This document shows positions 57,118 through 64,000 of a stretch of 64,000 bases of DNA, piece after piece (position 1 is the stretch's first letter; each line of letters starts with the position of its first letter). Origin of the DNA: Streptomyces sp. NBC_01244. Its GTDB lineage: Bacteria > Actinomycetota > Actinomycetes > Streptomycetales > Streptomycetaceae. The position numbers and the translations under genes are program-made. The notes under the pieces were generated by a model. That model worked only from the letters and a program-made list of their open reading frames with translations. It was not told the DNA's origin and searched no databases. Location of the stretch: the NCBI RefSeq assembly GCF_035987325.1, contig NZ_CP108488.1, forward strand, positions 5,518,001-5,582,000. Reading direction: 5' to 3'.

Positions 57118-57555
57118 ATGAATACGCACATCCGTGACTCCGCGCTCCAGTTCACCGCTCGGCTCGCCGCCACGCCCCTCGGCGCGCGCCAGGCCCGGCG
57201 GCTCGCCGTCGAGACGCTCACCGGGTGGGGGCTGACCTCCGAGGGGCCCGCGCTCATCGTGGCCGAGCTGGCTGCCAACGCGGTCACCCACGGCCGGGTG
57301 CCCGGTCGGGACTTCCGGATCGGGCTCGCCCTCGTCGGCGGGGTGCTGCGGATCGAGGTGATGGATACGCGGGGTGACCGGGTCCCGGGAATCCGGGACG
57401 CGGGTGGGTGCGCGGAGGGCGGGCGGGGGCTGGTGCTGGTCGATGCGATCGCGGACCGGTGGGGCGTGGAACTCGGGCTGCCACCGCTCAAGGTGGTCTG
57501 GGCGGAGGTGGGGATGGGGATGGCGCGAGGGCCTGCGCAGGTGGCCCTGGGGTGA
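57118..57555 (+). CDS. ATP-binding protein, anti-sigma-factor-like (second module)
   Basis: A 145-residue GHKL-type ATPase. The N box is IVAELAANAVTHGRVPGR, the G1 box is IEVMDTRGDRVPG and the G2 box is GGRGLVLVDAIADRWGVE. It matches the arrangement of the module at 3.8-5.4 kb. These proteins are probably phosphorylation- or ATP-switch regulators, but no sigma factor is next to it. ATG 57118 follows CTCGGTGAC, a modest ribosome site. Confidence 0.9.
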   Translation: MNTHIRDSALQFTARLAATPLGARQARRLAVETLTGWGLTSEGPALIVAELAANAVTHGRVPGRDFRIGLALVGGVLRIEVMDTRGDRVPGIRDAGGCAEGGRGLVLVDAIADRWGVELGLPPLKVVWAEVGMGMARGPAQVALG

Positions 57556-57605
57556 GGTGTTCGAGCCGGATAGGCTGCCCCGAAATCAGGGACGGGGGAG
57601 TCGTG

Positions 57606-58088
57606 GTGGATCGACGGAAGTGGATCGTGGCGGCGGCGGGCATGGCGGTTCTGCCCATCTGGTGGGTCATGCGCCAGGGGGCCGACGCGAGTGAGGGCCC
57701 GTCCGAGGCCGAGGTGGAATGGCGTACGGATACCGCACCGTTGGAGCAGGCGTTCCCGCTGCTCGGCCCGCTCACGAATGCCCAGTGGGTGAGCAGCCGG
57801 GACGATGACAGGACCCTGCCGTCCCCGGAGTTGGTGATCTCGGGCTTCTGCCGGCTGGGGCCGGGCAAGCTGGCCGAGCTGACGGCGGCCCACGCCTTCG
57901 TTTCCGAGGGGCCGGCCGATGACTTCTCCTCGTGGTTCGAGAGGCCGCTCGTGGGCGAGGGACCGAAGGATCCGCAGTGGATCCGGTTGCAGGAGCTCGA
58001 CCGCGACGGCAGCGGCTACACCACCAACCTGTGGTTCGACCGCGGCGGCGACACCGTCCGCTTCTGGGCGCTCAACCCGTACGGCTGA
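57606..58088 (+). CDS. Membrane-anchored or secreted protein of unknown function
   Basis: A 160-residue protein with an N-terminal hydrophobic segment (WIVAAAGMAVLPIWWVM) after a basic DRRK start, acting as signal or anchor. The remainder is an extracytoplasmic domain containing VISGFCRLGPGKLAELTAAH, WFERPLVGEGPKDPQWIRL and DRGGDTVRFWALNPYG. I recognise no family. GTG 57606 is chosen for GGGGAG spacing; GTG 57603 is close. It stands alone after the ATPase gene on the same strand (50 bp). Confidence 0.72.
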   Translation: MDRRKWIVAAAGMAVLPIWWVMRQGADASEGPSEAEVEWRTDTAPLEQAFPLLGPLTNAQWVSSRDDDRTLPSPELVISGFCRLGPGKLAELTAAHAFVSEGPADDFSSWFERPLVGEGPKDPQWIRLQELDRDGSGYTTNLWFDRGGDTVRFWALNPYG

Positions 58089-58351
58089 GGAACCGGGTCG
58101 CGGCGAGCCGGGATCCGGTCAGGCCGGACACAACCCCTTGGAAAGACCAGGTGAAACCAACCAAACCCACCCCTCCGGCTCCCCGTCGCGGCGCCGTCAC
58201 TCGCATGGGTGAACTGTGCCAACTCGGCTGGATTTTGGGAGGGTTGCCGGGCATATGCTCGCCCCACACAACCTCAGACATGAGACGACCCCCGCCGGGA
58301 CTGCAATCCCGAACGAGGGTCTGACCAAAGTAGGAAGCTACTACCTTCCCC

Positions 58352-59338
<987 letters not shown>

Positions 59339-59364
59339 CCGGGGTGAAGCCGCCGAAGTAGGTC

Positions 59365-59952
59365 TCAGGCCTCCCGGGCCGCCTGTTCCAGGCGGGCGTG
59401 GTGGGTCTGCCACCAGCTCGGGTCGGCCTCGGGGAGGCCGGGGTTGGTGGGCTGCATGCCCGTGGTGCCGTCCAGTAGTTCGCGGAGGATGTCGGCGTGG
59501 CCGGCGTGCCGGTGGGTGTCGGAGACGACGCGGATCACGGCGTGGTGCAGGGAGACCTTGTTGTTGTCGCTCGGCCACCACGGGACCGTGCCGAGCGTGT
59601 CCAGGGGGAGTGCCTCGATCGTCGCGTCCGCGTGGGCCCACGCGCGGTGGTAGAGGCCGACGATGTCCGCGCGTGACTGGTCGGCGGTGGCCCACATGTC
59701 CGCGTTGGGTTCGGCGTCCGGCGCGACCCAGGGGAGGGGTTCGCCGGACGGGCGGGCGAAGGTGTCGCCGAGGTAGCCCAGCTCCGTGGTGGCCGCGTGC
59801 TTCACCAGGCCCAGGAGGTTGGTGCCGGTGGGCGTCAGGGGGCGGCGGGCGTCGTACTCCGAGAGGCCTTCCAGCTTCCAGAGGAGGGCTTCGCGGGCCG
59901 ACTGGAGGTAGAAGTGCAGCTCGGCCTTGGGGTTCGGGTCAGGGAAGGTCAT
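59365..59952 (-). CDS. DinB family protein
   Basis: A 195-residue DinB/DUF664-type helical bundle. The start ELHFYLQSAREALLWKLEGL, and LLGLVKHAATTELGYLGDTF with the first metal His, are typical. A later pair lies in VVSDTHRHAGHADILRELLD. Such proteins bind a divalent metal and include thiol-dependent transferases (mycothiol-dependent in actinomycetes). The substrate is unknown. ATG 59952 is used. Confidence 0.9.
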   Translation of the reverse strand: MTFPDPNPKAELHFYLQSAREALLWKLEGLSEYDARRPLTPTGTNLLGLVKHAATTELGYLGDTFARPSGEPLPWVAPDAEPNADMWATADQSRADIVGLYHRAWAHADATIEALPLDTLGTVPWWPSDNNKVSLHHAVIRVVSDTHRHAGHADILRELLDGTTGMQPTNPGLPEADPSWWQTHHARLEQAAREA

Positions 59953-60076
59953 GGGGGCAGTCTTCCCGACGGGTGATCTCCGGGAGCGAGCGCGGGAGCG
60001 TGAGTGCTTGGTGGGGGTGTGGGTGGCATGGCGTGGAGCAACGGTGAAAAGGCGGTCGCAGGGGTGTTCAGACGTG

Positions 60077-60106
60077 GTTACCGCTACGTAAATTACCGGC
60101 GGTAAC
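60077..60106. promoter_or_regulatory. Overlapping inverted repeats upstream of the acyl-CoA synthetase gene
   Basis: GTTACCGC (60077-60084) pairs with GCGGTAAC (60099-60106). Within this lies TTACCG-G-CGGTAA (60093-60105), a perfect dyad. The patch is AT-rich and 27 bp before the GTG. It is a good candidate for a TetR-type regulator of fatty-acid genes; the protein is not encoded nearby. Confidence 0.55.
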
Positions 60107-60132
60107 ACACCGTCCTGCCAGGGAGGCACGCC

Positions 60133-62031
60133 GTGACCGCCGAATCGAGCCTGGTGAGGGTCGGCAAGCCAGTCCAACCGCTCAAGCCCGTCGAGCCCGT
60201 CAAGACCGTGATCGAGGGGCGGGTCCGCGAGGTGTGGGTGCCGCCGCTGGCCCCGGTGCCGGTCCGCGGGTCCCTCGGGGACATCCCCTTCGACAATGCC
60301 CGGGAGGCGCCGCGCGATCCCGTACTCGCACGCAAGGAACGGGACGGGACCTGGCGGGACGTCACGGCCGCCGAGTTCGCCGCGGAGGTGCTCGCCGTCG
60401 CGAAGGGGCTGATCGCCGAGGGGCTGCGGCCCGGCGACCGGCTGGCCATCATGGCCAGGACCACCTACGAGTGGACCCTGCTGGACTTCGCGGGCTGGGC
60501 GGCCGGGCTGATCACCGTACCGGTCTACCCGACCTCCTCCGCGATCCAGGCGCGCTGGATCATCCAGGACTCGGGCGCCGTGGCCTGCGCCGTGGAGGAC
60601 ACCGTGCAGGCGCGGATCATCAGCTCGGAGCGGGCCAACCTGCCCTGGCTGCGCCACCTCTGGGAGTTCGACACGGGGGCCGTGGCCCGGCTGGTCAAGG
60701 CCGGGGAGCACGTGCCCGACGAGGTCGTGGCGGCCCGCCGGGCCGGGTGCGCGCCGGAGTCCGTGGCCACGCTGATCTACACCTCCGGGACGACGGGACA
60801 GCCCAAGGGGTGCGTGCTGACGCACGCCAACTTCTTCGCCGAGGTGGACAATTCGGTGGAGCTGCTGCACCCCGTCTTCAAGTCGGTGAGCAAGGACCCC
60901 GCCTCGACCCTGCTCTTCCTGCCGCTGTCGCACGTCTTCGGACGGATGGTGGCCGTCGGGTGCATGCGGGCACGGGTGAAGCTGGGCCACGCGCCGAGCA
61001 TCAGCAGCGAGGACCTCCTCGCGGACCTGGCCGGCTTCCGGCCGACCTTCCTGCTGGCGATCCCGTACGTCCTGGAGAAGGTCTACAACACGGCGCGGGC
61101 GACGGCCGAGAAGATGGGCCGGGCCTCCTCCTTCGACCGGGCGGCGCGGATCGCGCGCAGCCTCGGCGAGATCGCGGTCGTGGAGGGCAAGCGGCCGGGG
61201 CTGGGCCTGCGGATCGCCAGGGCCCTGTACGAACCGCTCGTCTACCGGCGGATCCGGGACGCGCTCGGTGGGCGCGTCCGGTACATCCTCAGCGGCGGCT
61301 CCCCGCTCGGCCGGCGCCTCGCCGCCTTCTACACGGGTGCGGGCATCGAGGTCTTCGAGGGCTACGGGCTCACGGAGACGACCGCGGCCGCGACCGTCAC
61401 CCCGCCGCTGCGGCCCCGGCTCGGCACGGTGGGGTGGCCGCTGCCGGGGACGGCGGTACGGATCGCGGACGACGGGGAGGTGCTGTTGCGGGGGCCGCAC
61501 GTGTTCGCGGGGTACTGGAACAGCGGCGTCGCGGTGGGCGGGGAGCAGTGGCTGTACACGGGGGACATCGGGGAGCTCGACGCGGACGGCTACCTGACGA
61601 TCACCGGGCGGAAGAAGGACGTGATCATCACCTCCGGCGGCAAGAACGTGGCCCCCGCGCCCCTGGAGGACTGGCTGCGGGCCCACCCGCTGGTGGGCCA
61701 GTGCATCGTGGTCGGCGACAACCGGCCCTACGTCACCGCGCTCATCACCCTGGAACCGGAGGGGCTCCACCACTGGCGGCAGATGCACAAGAAGGTGGGC
61801 GTGCCGATCAGGGAGCTGGTGGGGGACGAGGAACTGCGGGCGGACCTCCAACGGGCGGTGGACGAGGCCAACCGGCTGGTGTCGCGGGCGGAGTCGATCC
61901 GGCGGTTCGCGGTGCTGGCGGGGGACTTCACGGAGGAGCGGGGGCACTTGACGCCTTCGCTGAAGCTGAAGCGAGGCGTGATCCTGCGGGATTACGCGCG
62001 GGAGATCGACGCGCTGTACCGGTCCTCCTGA
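60133..62031 (+). CDS. AMP-dependent long-chain fatty-acid-CoA ligase (FadD-type)
   Basis: A 632-residue ANL enzyme that activates fatty acids through an acyl-AMP intermediate. Key motifs are LIYTSGTTGQPKGCVLTHAN (P-loop), GYGLTETTAAATVTPP (adenine-binding region), YTGDIGELDADGYLTITGRKKD (with the hinge) and the C-terminal lysine region LTPSLKLKRGVILRDY. The Pro/Val/Lys-rich start (KPVQPLKPVEPVKTV) is low complexity. GTG 60133 follows AGGGAGG. The stop begins a 7-bp tandem repeat. Several FadD-type paralogues are usual in streptomycetes, so a symbol is not given. Confidence 0.94.
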   Translation: MTAESSLVRVGKPVQPLKPVEPVKTVIEGRVREVWVPPLAPVPVRGSLGDIPFDNAREAPRDPVLARKERDGTWRDVTAAEFAAEVLAVAKGLIAEGLRPGDRLAIMARTTYEWTLLDFAGWAAGLITVPVYPTSSAIQARWIIQDSGAVACAVEDTVQARIISSERANLPWLRHLWEFDTGAVARLVKAGEHVPDEVVAARRAGCAPESVATLIYTSGTTGQPKGCVLTHANFFAEVDNSVELLHPVFKSVSKDPASTLLFLPLSHVFGRMVAVGCMRARVKLGHAPSISSEDLLADLAGFRPTFLLAIPYVLEKVYNTARATAEKMGRASSFDRAARIARSLGEIAVVEGKRPGLGLRIARALYEPLVYRRIRDALGGRVRYILSGGSPLGRRLAAFYTGAGIEVFEGYGLTETTAAATVTPPLRPRLGTVGWPLPGTAVRIADDGEVLLRGPHVFAGYWNSGVAVGGEQWLYTGDIGELDADGYLTITGRKKDVIITSGGKNVAPAPLEDWLRAHPLVGQCIVVGDNRPYVTALITLEPEGLHHWRQMHKKVGVPIRELVGDEELRADLQRAVDEANRLVSRAESIRRFAVLAGDFTEERGHLTPSLKLKRGVILRDYAREIDALYRSS

Positions 62032-62103
62032 GGCCTGAGGCCTGAGGCCTGAGGCCTGAGGTCCGAGGTCTGAGGCCTGAGGTCCGAGGCGCGAGGACCG
62101 AGG
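62027..62103. repeat. 7-bp tandem repeat (CCTGAGG)n containing the FadD stop
   Basis: Eleven heptamer units, the first five exact CCTGAGG (62027-62061), the rest one-base variants. Each exact unit contains TGA, so the 7-nt period puts a stop in all three frames in turn. The first TGA (62029-62031) is the gene's own stop. It fills half of the gap to the next gene. Confidence 0.9.
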
Positions 62104-62191
62104 TCCGTTCAGGCGGATGATCGGATCGGATCGCGGCGGTCGGGTCCGGCCGGTGTGCTGCCGGGCAGGGTGGACACCGAAAGGAGGCCTC

Positions 62192-63076
62192 GTGATCTCG
62201 GCACTCAACCGGCTGGTCGATCTCGTCGAGGAGCATCTGGTCGAGGAGCACCTCGGCGAGGAGCTCGACGTCCCCGGGCTGGCCGGGGAGCTCGGCACGA
62301 CCGAATACCACCTGCGCCGCATGTTCTCGTCGCTGACCGGCATGCCGCTGTCGGAGTACGTGCGCCGTCGCCGCATGACGGTGGCCGCCGCCGACGTGGT
62401 CCGGGGTGAGGACGATCTGTTGAGCATCGCCGTCCGGCACGGATACGGCTCGACGGAGGCGTTCGGACGGGCGTTCCGCGCCGTCCACGGCGCCGGCCTC
62501 AGCGACGTGCGCCGGGACGGAGGCCCCCTGCGCGCACAACCCCGGCTCAGGATCCGCCTGACCGTCGAAGGGAGCATCCCCATGGACACCCGCCTCATCG
62601 ACCGCCCCGCGTTCCGGCTGGTCGGACACGCGGCCCGCGTTCCGCTCATCCACCAGGGCGTCAACCCGCACATCCAGCAGCACATCACCGCACTGCCGCT
62701 CGCCGAGCACCTCCGGCTGAAGGCCCTCGGCGACACCGAGCCGGGGGGCCTGCTGCAGGTCTCCGACGACCTCGACCCCGACGGCACGGAGGGGAGCGAA
62801 CTGACCTACCTGCACGGAGTCGCCGTCTCCCGGTCCACGCCCGCCCCCGACGATCTCGACGCCATCGAGGTGCCGGCCGGCCGGTGGGCGGTCTTCCGCA
62901 CCGCCGGGCCGCATCCGCAGGCCCTGCAGACGGCCTGGGCCGCGACCGCGACCGACTGGTTCCCCTCCAACCCGTGGCGCCTGCGGCCCGGTCCCTCGAT
63001 CGTCGCGGTCCTCGACCGGGCGGAGGACTTCAGTACGGCGACCTGTGAGCTGTGGCTGCCCGTCGAACCGGCGTGA
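62192..63076 (+). CDS. AraC-family regulator with GyrI-like effector domain
   Basis: A 294-residue protein. The N-terminal AraC domain (about 1-110) includes LDVPGLAGELGTTEYHLRRMF and DDLLSIAVRHGYGSTEAFGRA, the two helix-turn-helix units. The C-terminal half (from about 130) is a GyrI-like/SOUL-type small-molecule binding domain: TRLIDRPAFRLVGHAARVPL and LDAIEVPAGRWAVFRTAG. This order is as in Rob/SoxS-like multidrug regulators. A strong ribosome site AAGGAGG precedes GTG 62192. Its stop begins an 8-bp repeat. Target genes are unknown. Confidence 0.92.
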   Translation: MISALNRLVDLVEEHLVEEHLGEELDVPGLAGELGTTEYHLRRMFSSLTGMPLSEYVRRRRMTVAAADVVRGEDDLLSIAVRHGYGSTEAFGRAFRAVHGAGLSDVRRDGGPLRAQPRLRIRLTVEGSIPMDTRLIDRPAFRLVGHAARVPLIHQGVNPHIQQHITALPLAEHLRLKALGDTEPGGLLQVSDDLDPDGTEGSELTYLHGVAVSRSTPAPDDLDAIEVPAGRWAVFRTAGPHPQALQTAWAATATDWFPSNPWRLRPGPSIVAVLDRAEDFSTATCELWLPVEPA

Positions 63077-63096
63077 CGGCGTGACGGCGTGACGGC
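63073..63096. repeat. 8-bp tandem repeat (GTGACGGC)3 at the AraC stop
   Basis: Three exact units 63073-63080, 63081-63088 and 63089-63096. The first TGA is the gene's stop. The 8-nt period again places TGA in all three frames. Confidence 0.85.
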
Positions 63097-63110
63097 GCGC
63101 GGCCAGTGCA

Positions 63111-63261
63111 CCGGCCGTACCGGCCGTCCCGGCCGTACCGGCCGTCCCGGCCGTACCGGCCGTCCCGGCCGTACCGGCCGTCCCGGCCGTACCGGCCGTC
63201 CCGGCCGTACCGGCCGTCCCGGCCGTACCGGCCGTCCCGGCCGTACCGGCCGTCCCGGCCG
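63111..63261. repeat. 18-bp minisatellite of alternating nonamers
   Basis: About 151 bp of alternating CCGGCCGTA and CCGGCCGTC units, nearly perfect, giving about eight 18-bp repeats. No start codon with a ribosome site precedes it on either strand, so I treat it as non-coding. The rest of the 385-bp gap from 63077 to 63461 (63262-63440) shows no gene, promoter or dyad that I can support. Confidence 0.9.
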
Positions 63262-63461
63262 GACGCCGTCACCCATGCGGCTCCCCGGGCGATCGCCGCT
63301 CGCGTCCCGTGCGGCCTGCCCCACGGGCCCGGCCCCGCAGGGCCGTCGGGGACCGGAGTGTGCGCGCGCCGCACCGACCGCGCCGCGGCGGCCGGAGCGG
63401 CGTCGGCAGCGCCTGCTTATCGTGAGCCGACCGGTCCGGGGGGTCGCCCGAGGAGGGTGCA

Positions 63462-64000
63462 GTGCACCGTGCCCGTGCCCGTTCCCGTTCCCGCTCCCGT
63501 GCCCGTTCACGTGTCGGCTCCCGTCCCCGCTCGCTTTCCCGGGCCCGTACCCGGATAGGCGCCGGGGTCCTCGGCACCGCTCTGGCCGGGGCCCTGCTCG
63601 CCGCCGTGCCCGGAGAGGTGTTGACGACCCCGGCGCCCGCCGCCAGGGGGATCCAGTGGGGCGCGTGCCCGGAGAAGCCCGTGCCCACCGGTATGCGGTG
63701 CGGAACCCTCACCGTGCCGCTCGATTACGAGGCCAAGGGCCAGGGCCGGCGTCAGGGCCAGGGCCAGGGCCAGGGCCAGGGCCAGGGGACGATCAGGATC
63801 GCCGTCGCCCGGCTTCCCGCCACCGGGCCCGCCGGCAAGCGGATCGGCTCCCTCGTGCTGAACTTCGGCGGTCCCGGTGCCCCCGGCGTCTCCGCCCTCG
63901 CCGCCGACCCCAACGCCTTCGCGGAGCTCAACAAGCGCTACGACCTCGTCGCCTTCGACCCCCGGGGCGTCGGGCACAGCGCCCCCGTCACCTGTGGCGG
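63462..64000 (+). CDS. Secreted alpha/beta hydrolase (tripeptidyl-aminopeptidase-like), 3' cut off by window edge
   Basis: The first 179 codons are visible. The GTG follows GAGGAGGGTGCA. The N-terminus is an unusually long Arg/Ser-rich stretch from a six-base repeat (HRARARSRSRSRARSRVG), then the signal peptide hydrophobic core GAGVLGTALAGALLAAVP. After a cysteine-containing segment (WGACPEKPVPTGMRCGTLTVP), a run of Gln-Gly repeats (about 63738-63787) interrupts the first strand region, and the oxyanion-hole motif LVLNFGGPGAPGVS and YDLVAFDPRGVGHSAPVTC follow. This is the usual start of the SlpD/SlpE or tripeptidyl aminopeptidase family. The catalytic triad lies beyond the window. Confidence 0.88.
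   Translation, partial: MHRARARSRSRSRARSRVGSRPRSLSRARTRIGAGVLGTALAGALLAAVPGEVLTTPAPAARGIQWGACPEKPVPTGMRCGTLTVPLDYEAKGQGRRQGQGQGQGQGQGTIRIAVARLPATGPAGKRIGSLVLNFGGPGAPGVSALAADPNAFAELNKRYDLVAFDPRGVGHSAPVTCG

Noticed and set aside
59365..62787. A reverse-strand frame of about 1,140 residues covering fadD
   Set aside because: Only its last 195 residues (DinB) show family motifs. The rest is antisense to fadD and the AraC gene and includes the heptamer repeat.
63111..63261. Possible CRISPR array
   Set aside because: The 18-bp units are contiguous, with no unique spacers and no cas genes nearby. It is a minisatellite.
63106..63558. A frame encoding repeated RPYRPS or RYGRDG peptides
   Set aside because: Both strands give only repeat-encoded peptide with no ribosome site, and the frame runs into the real hydrolase start in a different register.

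Overview
The window is chromosomal DNA from a high-GC actinomycete, almost certainly a Streptomyces. The signs are about 70 percent or higher GC, strong G/C bias at third codon positions, many GTG starts with GTGA/ATGA stop-start overlaps, paired XRE/DUF397/ATP-binding regulatory modules, a futalosine-type menaquinone locus, DUF3558-type lipoproteins and a DasR-type operator. It looks like chromosome-core DNA with scattered accessory genes. I saw no insertion sequence, prophage, CRISPR array, rRNA or tRNA.

Layout. 1-3.9 kb: the 3' end of hemB, a DUF1876 gene, and a DrrAB-type ABC exporter divergent from a TetR regulator. 3.8-8.4 kb: an XRE + DUF397 pair facing an anti-sigma-like ATPase, then a small membrane protein coupled to an 866-aa NB-ARC/TPR (STAND) protein; the two share a repeated motif. 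8.4-11.8 kb: a coupled sigma factor/SRPBCC/DUF3995 operon, a two-domain VOC protein and a toxin-antitoxin-like PIN locus. 11.9-15.7 kb: divergent argS and class I lysS. 15.7-26 kb: a DUF2637 membrane protein, two lipoproteins, rtcB, Uma2, a polysaccharide deacetylase behind a perfect DasR-type site, an SDR, a Mut7-C RNase-like protein and an HxlR/quinone reductase pair. 26-31.6 kb: a large FG-GAP secreted protein, then hemL and a histidine phosphatase. 31.8-37.5 kb: a Tat lipoprotein and the cytochrome c maturation operon (TlpA/ResA-like, ccdA, resB, ccsB). 37.5-40.9 kb: MarR/cupin and MFS/LysR, with a 46-nt palindrome. 41.3-48.9 kb: late menaquinone genes (UbiD-like, a coupled unknown, mqnP, UbiX-like, Lrp, mqnE) with Uma2, VOC and rhomboid genes set among them. 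49-55.7 kb: a GNAT enzyme, a second FG-GAP protein, DUF4229, a polycysteine leader peptide ahead of a dicarboxylate/amino-acid symporter, a methyltransferase and small proteins. 55.7-57.6 kb: a second XRE/DUF397/ATPase module. 57.6-64 kb: a winged-helix protein with a Glu-Pro linker, DinB, a FadD-type acyl-CoA synthetase, an AraC/GyrI regulator, and the start of a secreted alpha/beta hydrolase.

How the genes work together. hemB and hemL (tetrapyrrole synthesis), the ResA/CcdA/ResB/CcsB system (heme attachment to cytochrome c) and the mqn genes (menaquinone) together make much of the respiratory chain's cofactor supply. The candidates most worth following up are the STAND/membrane-protein pair with shared, possibly amyloid-type, signalling motifs; the Cys-rich leader peptide that suggests the symporter carries cystine or cysteine; the duplicated XRE/DUF397/ATPase modules with their dyads; and a recurring pattern of short tandem repeats that begin at or include a gene's stop codon.
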